Assembly: GCF_001006305.1 (NCBI RefSeq)
Contig: NZ_LBHJ01000019.1
Coordinates: forward strand, 124,001 to 188,000
DNA length: 64,000 nt
Direction of reading: 5' to 3'
Source: Silvibacterium bohemicum
Lineage (GTDB): Bacteria > Acidobacteriota > Terriglobia > Terriglobales > Acidobacteriaceae
Both the position numbers and the translations under genes were made by a program. Below are positions 16,423 through 26,300 of the stretch, piece after piece. Below the pieces are notes generated by a model. It did no database searches. It was not told the origin of the DNA and was given only the letters and a program-made list of their open reading frames with translations. Each line of letters starts with the position of its first letter. The first letter of the stretch is position 1.

Positions 16423-18414
16423 TTAGTTGGGTAAACCAACGCGCTGCACAAGATGTTGGAAGCGCGGGTCGGAGCGGAGAGGATCGAACGCCGGCCGTAT
16501 CAGCACGCCGGGGTTGAATCGTTCCGCGTATCCCTTTTCGAGCCAATTCATCGCTTCATCCATATTTCCAAGTGACACATAGATCGCGGCAATCTCAGAA
16601 GCATGGGAATACGTGGCCGTTGAACTACTCTTCAGCTTGTTTAGAAGCTTCATGGCATCGCTCGTTCTGCCGGATAAACTGTAAGCCCGGGCAAGATTAG
16701 CGATGCATGTCGGGCTGTCTCCAGAAAGTTCGACCGCCTTTTGCAATTCTGTGATCGCCTGGTCGAACATGTGCTTCTGCATGTAGGCCTGGGCCAGTTG
16801 ATTGTGTGCCATGGCAAAGTTAGGGTCCAATGCGATGGTTTTTCGGCTTTGCTCTATGGCTGCGTCATAAGAGTGTGCAAGGACAAGCAGCTCTGCCAGA
16901 TCTGAGTTAATGATGAGAGACAACGGATCCAGGCTCTCTGCTTTTTTCATCTCCACAATCGCCCCGTCATATTGTCCCAACAGAGCCAGGTGCCAGGCAT
17001 ACCAATGGTGAGCGGTTGCGTACCCTGGGTTGAGCTCGATAGCTCGCCGAAATTCCTTTCCGCCGGAGTCCAAATCCCAGTCGAACCCATCCAGCACAAA
17101 TGCAAGCGAGGTGTGAGCTTCGCCGGGAGCGTTGTCCAATTTGATTGCATTGAGCGCTGCGGCCTTCGCTTTAGGGTAGGCCTCCCTGGGCGTCATCACA
17201 GCATATTGCCAGTCGCCCAGCAACGCATACGTATCAGCTAAGCCGGAATAGGCCTTGGCATAGTTAGGATCTTCTTCGATCGCCTGGTTGAAATAAGTAA
17301 GGGCAACCTTTAAATCATCCGCTGTTCGCTTGCTCCAAAAATATCTGCCTTTGAGATAAGACTCGTAAGCTTGCGGATCAACAACCGTCACGCTTGTCAG
17401 CGCAGCATGTTCTTGTGGCGTTAGATTGACTTGAACCTGCCCTGCAATGGCTCTTGCAACCTGATCCTGCAACGAGAGAGTATCTCGCAACTCACCCCGG
17501 TAGCTATGGGACCAGATGTGCTTGTCCGTGGAGGCGTCGATCAGCTGGGCCGTGATGCGGACCTGGTTGCCGGAACGGAGTACCGTGCCTTCCACCACCG
17601 CGTCCACATTCAGCTCCCGGGCGATTTCAGGCAGAGACTTGTGCGAACCCTTGTAGACCATTGCCGAGGTACGGGAGATCACCCGCAATGCGCTGATCTG
17701 TGCCAGGTCTGTAATCAGCTCGTCCGTCATTCCATCGGAAAAGTAATTCTGTTCCGCATCGCCAGAAAGATTCTCTAGCGGAAGCACCACCAGAGACCGG
17801 ATGGCGGCGGGCCTGTGATAGCGAGAAAGAAAAAACGAGACGGCGGGAACCGTCAAGGCTAAAGCAATCGCCAGCGCCATCAAGGCTCGATTGGTTGGCC
17901 GCAACCCAGATCCGGGCGAAGGGCTGGGCGAAACGGCCACTCCGGCGCCTTCGAGCTGAGGGAGATCCTCAATTACAGGCGGAACGCCGACCCCGTTGCC
18001 TTCGAAAGGATGCCCAGGCTCGGTCCCCATCAAGCCCGCGGATGCGGGTTCCGGCCGTCGTATGCGGCCGCTCGCGTCGACAAAAGAGACCTCCGCAATG
18101 AAACGATAACCGCGTTTGGGAAGAGTCTCGATATATCGCGGATTCTCCGCGGAATCCCCAAGCGCGCTCCGAAGCTTCGCGATCCCGATGTTCACCGCCT
18201 GGTCGGAGTCGCCAAAACTTTCGTTGGGCCACACGCGGCTGCGTAGCTCTTCCCTGGTGACGACTTCCCCGGGGCGCTCCAGCAAAACCTCCAGCAGTTT
18301 AAGCGGCTGCTGTTGGACCCTGATTCTCACACCCGCTCTGCGCAACTCGCCCGATTGCAGGGAAACCTCAAAGGTCCCGAATCGCACGATGGAGGTCTGC
18401 TGCAGTGGTTCCAT
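16423..18414 (-). CDS. CadC-like winged-helix regulator with TolB-like domain and TPRs
   Basis: The 663-residue protein has an OmpR/PhoB-type winged-helix DNA-binding domain (about residues 8-110, with LEVLLERPGEVVTREELRSRVW and the closing IETLPKRGYRFIAEV), a Pro/Gly-rich linker, one membrane helix (about 177-197, ALMALAIALALTVPAVSFFL), a TolB/FlgO-like domain (about 205-330, VVLPLENLSGD and VDAVVEGTVLRSG), and a long run of tetratricopeptide repeats (about 340-650). This makes it a one-component membrane-bound regulator whose sensory part is outside the cytoplasm. This design is frequent in Acidobacteria. It diverges from the second ECF sigma gene. Target genes cannot be read from the sequence. 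Confidence 0.88.
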   Translation of the reverse strand: MEPLQQTSIVRFGTFEVSLQSGELRRAGVRIRVQQQPLKLLEVLLERPGEVVTREELRSRVWPNESFGDSDQAVNIGIAKLRSALGDSAENPRYIETLPKRGYRFIAEVSFVDASGRIRRPEPASAGLMGTEPGHPFEGNGVGVPPVIEDLPQLEGAGVAVSPSPSPGSGLRPTNRALMALAIALALTVPAVSFFLSRYHRPAAIRSLVVLPLENLSGDAEQNYFSDGMTDELITDLAQISALRVISRTSAMVYKGSHKSLPEIARELNVDAVVEGTVLRSGNQVRITAQLIDASTDKHIWSHSYRGELRDTLSLQDQVARAIAGQVQVNLTPQEHAALTSVTVVDPQAYESYLKGRYFWSKRTADDLKVALTYFNQAIEEDPNYAKAYSGLADTYALLGDWQYAVMTPREAYPKAKAAALNAIKLDNAPGEAHTSLAFVLDGFDWDLDSGGKEFRRAIELNPGYATAHHWYAWHLALLGQYDGAIVEMKKAESLDPLSLIINSDLAELLVLAHSYDAAIEQSRKTIALDPNFAMAHNQLAQAYMQKHMFDQAITELQKAVELSGDSPTCIANLARAYSLSGRTSDAMKLLNKLKSSSTATYSHASEIAAIYVSLGNMDEAMNWLEKGYAERFNPGVLIRPAFDPLRSDPRFQHLVQRVGLPN

Positions 18415-18680
18415 ATTGATGTTTTTTCCCGAAGTCTAGCATTTTGCCCGGTCATGCTTCGCGAATGCAGGAGAAGAGATCTTCGTCCTCCGTGCGTTTG
18501 CGCACCTGTGCCGAGTATATCCGCAGAGATAACCGCCTTCGCCATCAAGCACTTGCCGGGCAATGAACCGGCTATGAGGAGAAAAGGTCGGGTGAATGGA
18601 TGCCTGCTGTCCAAGCGGTCATTGTTGAGATGCGATTCGGGAGAAGACAATTGACACTCATTGGCTTTAGCCCGCGGGGC

Positions 18681-19385
18681 ATGGTCCATCTTGGACCTTC
18701 ACCCGCGCGGGACGATTGTTCCTCGGTCGGATTCGAAGAATTGGCCTTGCCGTTGTTCGACTCCCTTTACCACTTCGCGCGCTGGCTTGCGCAGAACCAG
18801 AGCGATGCCGAGGATCTCGTGCAAGAGACTTATTTGAAGGCTCTACGCGGCTTCAAATCGTTTGAGCCTGGCACCAATTTCCGGGCATGGATATTCCAGA
18901 TCCTGAGGAACACGTTTTTAGGTTCATGTACAAAGCTCGAGCGGCGCATGACCGTGATGCTGAGCTCGGAGGAGGATATACCTCCAATTTTCGCCACTCC
19001 CGAATCTCTGTTCCTCCGCTATTCGGAAATCGACGCCGTGCGATGTGCAATCGAGCAGCTGCCCGCCAAGTTCCGCGAAATCATTCTGCTGTGCGACGTT
19101 GAAGATTTGTCTTACCGGGAGATTGCGGAGATATTGTCGATCCCGATGGGAACCGTTATGTCACGCCTAGCCAAAGCCCGAAAGACGCTTCGGGAATCCC
19201 TTCGGAGTACTCGCTGTACGCCAACGTCAGCAGACTTGCCTCATCCCGGCCCTCACCTGAAGAAGCGAAATACTCTCGCGTCGAGGGACGCCGGAGAGCG
19301 TCAGCTCTTCAGAACTTCCTCGGACGAGACATTTGAAGCCGCCGAGAGAGAGCCGCTCATCGCCGTGCCAACGTGTTGCGGATGA
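18681..19385 (+). CDS. ECF-type sigma factor with long C-terminal tail
   Basis: The start at 18681 gives 234 residues. Alignment with the sigma factor at 13239 supports it, since both begin a few residues before a (F)E(E/Q)LALPL segment. Region 2 is seen in NQSDAEDLVQETYLKALRGF and NFRAWIFQILRNTFL, region 4 in LPAKFREIILLCDVEDL and PMGTVMSRLAKARKTL. After region 4 about 60 extra residues follow that are Arg/Ser/Thr-rich and unlike any domain I recognise, possibly because the ancestral stop codon has been lost. Unlike its paralogue, it has no zinc-finger anti-sigma gene behind it. The CadC/TPR regulator is divergent and the heme peroxidase gene converges on it. Confidence 0.85.
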   Translation: MVHLGPSPARDDCSSVGFEELALPLFDSLYHFARWLAQNQSDAEDLVQETYLKALRGFKSFEPGTNFRAWIFQILRNTFLGSCTKLERRMTVMLSSEEDIPPIFATPESLFLRYSEIDAVRCAIEQLPAKFREIILLCDVEDLSYREIAEILSIPMGTVMSRLAKARKTLRESLRSTRCTPTSADLPHPGPHLKKRNTLASRDAGERQLFRTSSDETFEAAEREPLIAVPTCCG

Positions 19386-19711
19386 GCTTGGGTCTTTGAT
19401 GGCGATTTTTTGTTTGTGTAATGGAAGCGCAGTTGTTGATTCTCGATGAGCGATTCGCACACAAGAAGTTGAAGTGTGGTGATGATCGTGTAACACGGGG
19501 CAGATGGTCTCTTCGCACAGTAAACACGCAGACATCTCTAGGAATGAGTCTTTGCACGACGCACTCGACGGAAATTGCGGATCGAAGGATACGGTTGGAT
19601 TGAACGAAACGACCAGAAAGCCGAGCGCCGTCGATCGATCTCGCAGCGCAATACCGACGAATCTTTCGAGAGTGTGTCTCGTCAGGCTAGGCGACCAGTC
19701 TTTGGTCACCG
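19386..19711. other. Intergenic region without a gene
   Basis: The stretch lies between the ends of the convergent sigma factor and heme peroxidase genes. Openings exist on both strands (for example 19227-19754 minus) but show no family resemblance. No terminator hairpin is obvious. Confidence 0.45.
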
Positions 19712-21043
19712 TTAAGAAGCAAGCAGCTCGCTCAGCGTCTTGTGAGGTTGCCAATTCCGGTCACTGCAGCGAAACGATGTCGAGTCCGCATCGATGAGCC
19801 CAACCAAAACCTCCGCAACGATCCGGCCACCTACCGGACCAAGATAATTACCACCTGTGCAGATGTCGGCTTCGCGGAGAATGTAGTACCACAGAGGAGT
19901 TTCGCCACTCCATCCCGCAGAAGCAATGCCCACCTGTTCCGCGGTGAGCGGTTCAATTCCAAGATGACGAGCCACAGTTTCGCCGGACGGTAATCCCACG
20001 CCCTGTCCCCGTTGCAGATCACGGACAGCCAAAGAATGATAATCCTCAATCTCGACGTCGCCGGTGACTGCTATCGGCAACTCGATGAGCGGGCGCACAA
20101 GTTTCCCATCGATCTTCTTTGAGCGCTGGGCCGACGTCCTTTCTGGTGCGTCGAAAAACAGCTTCCAGTCGACCATGTGCTGATGCGGTACCGCACGGAA
20201 GCCGAGCAGATCAGGAAACAGCGGCAGAGGATCAGTCTGTGAATTCAATTGGTACCGATGGCGAATCTGACAGTGTCCATAGCGGTAAGCTGCATCGGCA
20301 AATTCAAGTGGTATGAATCCACCATGATCGGGACGAAACCATTGCGGACCATCGCGAAGCACCTCAGCCGCAAGTGTTGATCCGACAAGTGAAGGCAAAA
20401 ACTCGTGAAGAACAATCCATTGATAATGCCATTGCAACTGGCGGACCGCTTCAATGAATGCGCTATCGTTCGGCATCCCCGCGACACGAGCTTCATCGAC
20501 GAATGCATTATGAGCCTTCAGCATAGCGAGATGCAGCTGCGATATCAGCATGTGCGAATCGTTGCGCGGATCTCCAATAATCGCAGTTCCCTCTACGTTC
20601 CGCTGAAGATCCGCTCCCTGCGGGCCGAGCAGGAACTTCGCCGGATCGTCACGCTGGTAAAGGAAGGGTTGGCCCGTCGGTCCATCGCCGTAAAGGTTTT
20701 CAAGATTGAGCTTTGGGCTGCGTGCGTTGAGGAGAGCCTCCGTTCGAGTTTGCGACTGCAGGATCGATCGGTCAGCTGTTATGTCGTGGGCTACAAATTG
20801 GCCGAAGATAGGCCAACCGGCTGCGGCATCTCCAAGAGACTCGGAGGTATCACCGACGTCTCCGCAATCGCATATACCTCCTGCACGACCGAGCGCGTGC
20901 AGGAATTGCTCATCGGCGCGGAAGGAAGGCAAATCGGGAAACATTCGAGCATACATTGCGGGGCCAAGAGGCGCATCGATGGCAACATGGGCTCGCGCGG
21001 GCGACAGGCAGTGATTTCGGACGGATGCGGCGCATTGATGCAT
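19712..21043 (-). CDS. Animal-type heme peroxidase
   Basis: The 443-residue product belongs to the animal heme peroxidase superfamily (peroxidase-cyclooxygenase). The distal heme His is read in WPIFGQFVAHDITADRS, the following structural motifs in GDPRNDSHMLISQLHLAM and LKAHN, the hydrophobic helix in WHYQWIVLHEFLPSLVG, and the proximal His in AAYRYGHCQIRH. It lacks a clear signal peptide, so secretion is uncertain. The start at 21043 is chosen over 21061 because GAGGAG lies ten bases upstream. Bacterial members are scattered; the reaction is probably hydrogen-peroxide-driven oxidation of halides or organic substrates, but the substrate is unknown. Together with the catalase-like enzyme at 8535 it adds to a peroxide theme. 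Confidence 0.85.
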   Translation of the reverse strand: MHQCAASVRNHCLSPARAHVAIDAPLGPAMYARMFPDLPSFRADEQFLHALGRAGGICDCGDVGDTSESLGDAAAGWPIFGQFVAHDITADRSILQSQTRTEALLNARSPKLNLENLYGDGPTGQPFLYQRDDPAKFLLGPQGADLQRNVEGTAIIGDPRNDSHMLISQLHLAMLKAHNAFVDEARVAGMPNDSAFIEAVRQLQWHYQWIVLHEFLPSLVGSTLAAEVLRDGPQWFRPDHGGFIPLEFADAAYRYGHCQIRHRYQLNSQTDPLPLFPDLLGFRAVPHQHMVDWKLFFDAPERTSAQRSKKIDGKLVRPLIELPIAVTGDVEIEDYHSLAVRDLQRGQGVGLPSGETVARHLGIEPLTAEQVGIASAGWSGETPLWYYILREADICTGGNYLGPVGGRIVAEVLVGLIDADSTSFRCSDRNWQPHKTLSELLAS

Positions 21044-21260
21044 GATCCCTCTGCTCCTCATTTCGTTTGTCTTTATAAAGATTGTGACACCGGCCGGTCA
21101 TTCGGATCTAATCACCTGTTCCCCGGCATGGCAAGACGTTTCTCGATACGCCGATCAGAATCAGCCATATAAGTGTAGGGAGGATGCCGCCTCGCCTATC
21201 CTCGTTTTCCAAGACAAGACAGCTGCTCGAAATGTGACAAGAAAATGGGTTATCAAAAAT

Positions 21261-21606
21261 AAATTTATCGATGCCGCCCGGAAAGGAGATCTGGCTACCC
21301 TGGAAGGTCTCTTCGCAGAAGATGTGATGTCCTATTCAGACGGCGGCGGTGTGGTACGCACGGCGGCGCGTGCACCAGTCTCCGGTCGCGAGCGGGTTTG
21401 CGAAGTTCATCGCTGTTTTCGCGTCCCATTTCTGGATCGACATGACGCTTGCCTGGGTTGAAACGAATGGGCGGCTAGCGGCTCTTATGTGGCGTGATGG
21501 CAAGCCCGTTATGCTCGCGACGACGAATGCGTCGGCAGAAGGCATCGATCAGATCATGTGGATTATGAGACCGAGCAAGCTCGCCGCGATTCCGGTGCCC
21601 AGGTAA
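21261..21606 (+). pseudogene. Frameshifted C-terminal remnant of a SigJ/ECF41-like sigma factor
   Basis: Reading KFIDAARKGDLATLEGLFAE, then a stretch with DGGGVVRTAARAPVSGRERV, matches the start of the SnoaL-like C-terminal domain of ECF41/SigJ sigma factors. Near 21390-21400 the reading frame shifts by one, and the other frame continues the same domain with AKFIAVFASHF, WVETNGRLAALMWRDGKP and IDQIMWIMRPSKL up to the stop at 21606. The sigma-70 regions 2 and 4 that should come first are missing. This is therefore a decayed, 5'-truncated gene. It could instead have come from a free-standing SnoaL-like protein, but the DGGG and WIMRPSKL segments favour SigJ. Confidence 0.65.
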
Positions 21607-21640
21607 AGATCAAGCTACGCAGATAAAGATCTTCTTGACC

Positions 21641-21672
21641 AAAGGCCCGGCTGCAATAAGCCGGGCCTTTTT
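21641..21672 (+). terminator. Intrinsic terminator after the SigJ-like remnant
   Basis: AAAGGCCCGGCT and AGCCGGGCCTTT form a perfect 12-bp stem around a 6-base loop, followed by two more T. It ends transcription on the plus strand and may also serve the minus-strand yceI-like gene that stops at 21720. Confidence 0.88.
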
Positions 21673-21719
21673 GACTCTGATTTCAGTGTGACTGGTGGAG
21701 AGAAAAAAGCGGTCGCGCA

Positions 21720-22301
21720 TTACTCAAATCTTTTGCGAATCAATCCGGGTCCGCTTACCTGCTCTGCCTTGAGATTGAGATCGACTTCACCGCGTTCATC
21801 GGTCTTCGTGCTGCTAGCCATCCCGTAGTCCTTAAGGCCGAAGGGTACGATTCCCTGAATGTATCCCGAACCGTTACCCTGATCGGCGATCGTCAGATTC
21901 AGTGTTGCCGGCTTGGAAACGCCGCGCATCGTAAAGGTGCCGACGAGGTCATAGGTGGATTTCCCGGTCTGGACAACTTTGTTGGACTTGAACGAAATGA
22001 CCGGTTGCTGCGCGGTGTTCAGCCGGTCCTTGCTCTTCAGTTCTTCATCGCTCTTGCTGCTCCTGGAATGCACGCTCGCTGTCTGTATTTCGACTTGCAA
22101 CACGGCCGACGTAGGGTCGCGTGACGCGAACGTAAGAGTCGCGTTCCATTTGTCAAAATTGCCCGCCAGAGCCTTCGAAGATGTCGTATTGAATTGGATC
22201 GAGCTTTGGATGGGAGTAACCCGGAAAACAGGCACTTGCGCCCGGGACGATGGGCACAACATTGCACTCAGTAGTACGAGAGAGAGGACGGGCATTCGCA
22301 T
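21720..22301 (-). CDS. Secreted YceI-family protein
   Basis: The 193-residue product has a signal peptide (MRMPVLSLVLLSAMLCPSS, cleaved near RAQ) and then the YceI lipocalin-like fold, a beta-barrel that binds polyisoprenoid or other amphipathic lipids. Segments typical of the family are RVTPIQSSIQF, FDKWNATLTF, LNTAQQPVISFKSNKV and TYDLVGTFTMRGVSKP, followed by LNLTI and FGLKDYGM. The ATG at 22301 (or 22295) is preferred over a longer opening that would place about 38 residues before the signal peptide. The neighbours do not suggest a specific ligand. Confidence 0.88.
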   Translation of the reverse strand: MRMPVLSLVLLSAMLCPSSRAQVPVFRVTPIQSSIQFNTTSSKALAGNFDKWNATLTFASRDPTSAVLQVEIQTASVHSRSSKSDEELKSKDRLNTAQQPVISFKSNKVVQTGKSTYDLVGTFTMRGVSKPATLNLTIADQGNGSGYIQGIVPFGLKDYGMASSTKTDERGEVDLNLKAEQVSGPGLIRKRFE

Positions 22302-22533
22302 AACGAGAGTTTGGATGCGAGAGGGATTGTTGTCAATCGCGAATTGCCTCGCGATCGTCATTCGACAAAATTGCTTCCAGACTGCCGATGACTCAGAAAG
22401 CACCCGCCACAGCAATCGCCGACCTTTGCCCGAACTGTTTTCTTGCCGGAGACAGCATAATGAGGGCCACGCCGACTACAAAGAGTGCAGCCGATCCGCC
22501 CAGAAATTCATACTTGATCGCTGATGTTCCGCT

Positions 22534-23202
22534 TCAAGCGAACTCATTGATTGGAAGTTGAGCGATGCGCCGTTTCCAGAACATCGGAAGGGCCGTCAAC
22601 TCCATCATCTGCCTCTGCATATCCGCGTCCGTTCCCATCCCGAAACTGTATTTCCAAATGTCGGCTACGCTGATCCTCTCAGGCGCGCGAGAAACCACCT
22701 CTATTACATCTCCAGGCCCGAGGCTACCTTCTCGCAATACCGAGGCGTACCAGCCCGGAAGGCCACGCCGGACAAAGAGAGCGACAATATCCGGACGTTG
22801 AAATTTGATTTGGAGCTTGTAGCAAGGACTCCTCGGTTGAGTCACTTGCAACAATGCGCTGCCGATTCGAAGTACGTCGCCAATGCAGACATCTTCTTCC
22901 GTGAGGCCATTCGTCGTGATGTTTTCCCCGAAGCTTCCTGCGGGTAGTGGACCGCTCCCTAGAAGCACCTCCCAACCAGCGTAGTGCTCGTGAGGATAGA
23001 AATAAACGGCTTTGTCCGCGCCGCCGTGTACCGTGCGATCGGCTTGAACATCTCCCTCCAGGCCGAGCCGGTAGACTGACACATTCGTGCCTACTGGTTG
23101 CTTGAAGTAGCCCGTCCTGATCGTTTGTCCAGCGAACTCGACATCTCTGAGGGCGCCACTCACATTAACCGACTGAACGTCATACTGCGAACTTGCGTGC
23201 AT
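22534..23202 (-). CDS. MOSC-domain protein (YiiM type)
   Basis: The 222-residue protein reads as a MOSC domain (about residues 30-165) with a C-terminal three-helix extension, the YiiM arrangement. Landmarks are GLEGDVQADRTVHGGADKAVYFYPHEHYAGW, FGENITTNGLTEEDVCIGDVLRIG, and QPRSPCYKL with the conserved Cys that contacts molybdenum cofactor or sulfur in the family, then GWYASVLREG. MOSC proteins carry sulfur or act as molybdenum-dependent reductases on N-hydroxylated compounds; which applies here is not visible. It is followed on the same strand by the YceI gene 232 bases away, probably a separate unit. Confidence 0.9.
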   Translation of the reverse strand: MHASSQYDVQSVNVSGALRDVEFAGQTIRTGYFKQPVGTNVSVYRLGLEGDVQADRTVHGGADKAVYFYPHEHYAGWEVLLGSGPLPAGSFGENITTNGLTEEDVCIGDVLRIGSALLQVTQPRSPCYKLQIKFQRPDIVALFVRRGLPGWYASVLREGSLGPGDVIEVVSRAPERISVADIWKYSFGMGTDADMQRQMMELTALPMFWKRRIAQLPINEFA

Positions 23203-23349
23203 GACTACCTCACCCGCGACCTACTTGTAAATAGATTCCGGGCAACATCGATCGGATTCATGTCGAGAATGCCGAATACCACCGCGGCCTGGCCATCTGC
23301 GGTCGATTGCATGACGGCCAGGCCTGCGTGGTTCCGTTGCGCAGCTTTC

Positions 23350-26300
23350 TTAGAAAAGTATCTTCAGCGCAAGTTGAGTGTTGTATGGTTCGCCGGAGCC
23401 GATGCCGGGCGCTCCGTAGGAGACGCCGATGGTTGAGGTGCTCCAGCCAAACTCCGGACCGTAGCCAAGGTTTGCAAGCGGCTGCGCCAGGTTGGTGCGG
23501 TTGAATACATTGAACATCTCTACGCGGAACTGCGCCCGAACGCGCTCCTTGTAGAGGGGTATGTTCTTGATCAGCGAAAGGTCCACGTCTCTGAAGCCGG
23601 GTCCGATGACTTCGTTGCGACCCAGGTTGCCGTAGGTGCCGTTCGCCGGTACGGCGAAGCTGCTCGGGTTAAGGTATTGCGCATAAGAGGACTGCTGCAC
23701 CGAGCGATCGCTGTTGCGGGCCGGTCCGGTGATGCTGGCACGGTCCTCATTCTCGCCTGTGCCGCTGTTGTCCTGACCGGTGAGAACGTTAACTGGCTCG
23801 CCGTTCTGGAACTTGAGGATGCCGTTGACCTCCCAGCCGTGTGTCAGAGCCTTCGGTCCATAGGACAGAGCAGGGACCTCGTAGTTGAGATATGCGGCGA
23901 AGTGATTTCGGATGTCAGCGTTTGCGTTGCCCCAGTCACCGGCAAGGTTGGCCGAGTCTTGAGGGATCGTGTTGAAGACGCTGGAGTCGTCGAGGTTGTG
24001 GCTCCAGGCATAGGCGAACTGGCTGGTAAACCCATGCCACGTGTTACTGCGCAGGGTCAACTGCAATGCGTTGAAACTCGACGACGCGGCGGAGTTGATC
24101 TGATTGATGATGCCGAAGTTGGGAAACTGCGTGAAGTATGGGCGTGAGGCCTGTTGCGCAGTGAAGGTGGAACCCGAACCGGTCGTCACCGTTGCGCTGC
24201 TTTGATCGAGTTGTTCTCCGGGGATCAATGCCGATTGGTTGATGTCCTGCAGAACAAGGTTGTGGCGGCTGACTGTTCCTGCATACCCGACGTTCAGCAC
24301 CCACGCCTTACCCAGGCTCTGTTCAATGTTCAAGCCAAAAAGCTGCGCATACGGCGTTTTGAAGTTGCGGTCGACCGAGTAGATGGAAACCACATTGTTG
24401 CCCGTAGGCAGACCCTGGCTGGCCGTAAAGATCGGCGTTGCCTGGTTGGGCGCCCACACCGGCGCCAGCGGATTCGGCGCACCGAGAACGATGGACTCGT
24501 TGGGCTGGATGCCGGCCGGATTGTTGTTGACGCCTCCGGCGCCCCCATTGGGGATGCCGATATTGCCAAAGAAGGCTTGGCCTGCAGGCTGGTCGAAGTA
24601 GATGCCGTAGTTGGCGCGGACGACTGTGTTGTTAAGCACATGGTAGGCGATTCCGACGCGCGGCGAGAAGTTAAGCTTGTTGCTGTGGTAAATGTAGTCC
24701 GGAGTTTTTGAACCGGCGTTGGTTACCACGAGACCGCCATTGCTGGGGTCGAAGATGGAGAGGTTGGAGTCGTTGGTGTAGAAGGGCTGCTGATAGTCAT
24801 AACGAAGGCCGAGGTTGACGTTCAACTTCGGCGTAATCTGCCAGGAGTCCTCCGTGAAAGCGGTGCCGGTGTGAGTGTAGATGAACCGTTCCTGCGTGCC
24901 GAGAGTAATGGTGGACTGATACGAGTAACCGGCGAGATAGTCGGCAAGGTTGAGTACGTTGGAGTCGGTGACAGAGGTATCGTTTGCCCACGGGCCAAGC
25001 ACGCCTCCGGTGCCGAAGTTGAAAGCACCCCGGCCGCCCCAGTTGTAGTAAAGATCGATGTAGGCGCGGCGATATTCAAGACCAAAGCGCAACTCGTGCT
25101 TGCCTACGATCCAGGAGACTGTGTCCGAAATGTGGCCGGTGATGTCGTTGCGGCCCGACGTTGGCGTGATGCCGATCGAGTCGAAGCCGTTGATGGCAAT
25201 CTGCGGAGAGCCGGACAAGCTCGCACCCGTGTTGAGGCCGGCCAATGTCAGTGGGTTCTGGCCGTGTTCCGCATCGGCAAAGGCCTGCGTGAAGTAGCTG
25301 ACGCCCGCGGCAAGCTGATTGTCCAGCTTGGGGTGGAGGCTGTAATTCCAGACCGTATCGTAGTTCTGGATGTGCGAGGGGACACTTTGGAAATACTCCG
25401 GCAGGTAGGAGCAGACAAAGACGCAGTCGGGAGCCTGAGCATAGCCCTGGCCGAAATACCAACGCGCCGATATGTGGCTTCTATCGCTGAAATTGTGGTC
25501 CAACTTGGCTACGATGTTGTGGCTGTAGCCGCTTTGCGGCGCGGTGCTGGAGTAATTGCCCGGCTGAGCGGGAAGGTTGGCAATGGCGCTGGGATCCCAT
25601 AGCGTTCTCAGGACGGCCTGCGAAACCTGGCTGGGCTGGACGTTGTATTTGTTCAACTCGGTGAGCGCCAGCGCCTGGTAGGCCGGTGACGGCTCGGTGA
25701 CAGTATTGGGCTCTCCGATGATGAACTTCTGTTCTTCGTAGGTAAGAAAGAAGAAGGTGTGATCCTGCCAGATGGGGCCGCCGAGCGAACCGCCCCAGTT
25801 CTGATTGCGAAGCGGCTGCTCCGGAGTTCCGGGAGCCACAAACGGCGAAGTTACGGCCAGCGCCTCGTTGCGGTTGAAGTAATAAGCCGAGCCGTGGAAG
25901 TGATTGGAGCCGGACTTGGTCGTAATATTCAGGTTACCACCCGGACTACGGCCGGATTCGCTGTTGCCCGTTGTCTGCAGCGAGTACTCGTCGAGCGCGT
26001 CGATGGGATAGATAACGCCGGCAATGCCGCTGATGCCGCCCTGGTTCACCGCGTCCACGTTCAGGTAAAGATCGTTGTTGTCCGTGCCGTCGATGGTGTA
26101 GTTAACCTGATTGCCGCGCGTACCGTTGACCGAGCCGGAGTTGTTGTAGCCGGCAAAAGATGCCGAGGTGCCGAAAAGCTGCGTGAAGTCGCGGCCGTTG
26201 AGAGGCACATCCTGCAGCGACTTGGAATCGAGGGTCGTAGTCTGCGTCACGGTAGTGGTGTCGAGCGAAATGGCATCGGCCGAAACTTCTATCGTGGAGG

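Noticed and set aside
19227-19754. Possible 175-residue minus-strand protein between the sigma factor and peroxidase genes
   Set aside because: It overlaps both flanking genes and has no recognisable domain.
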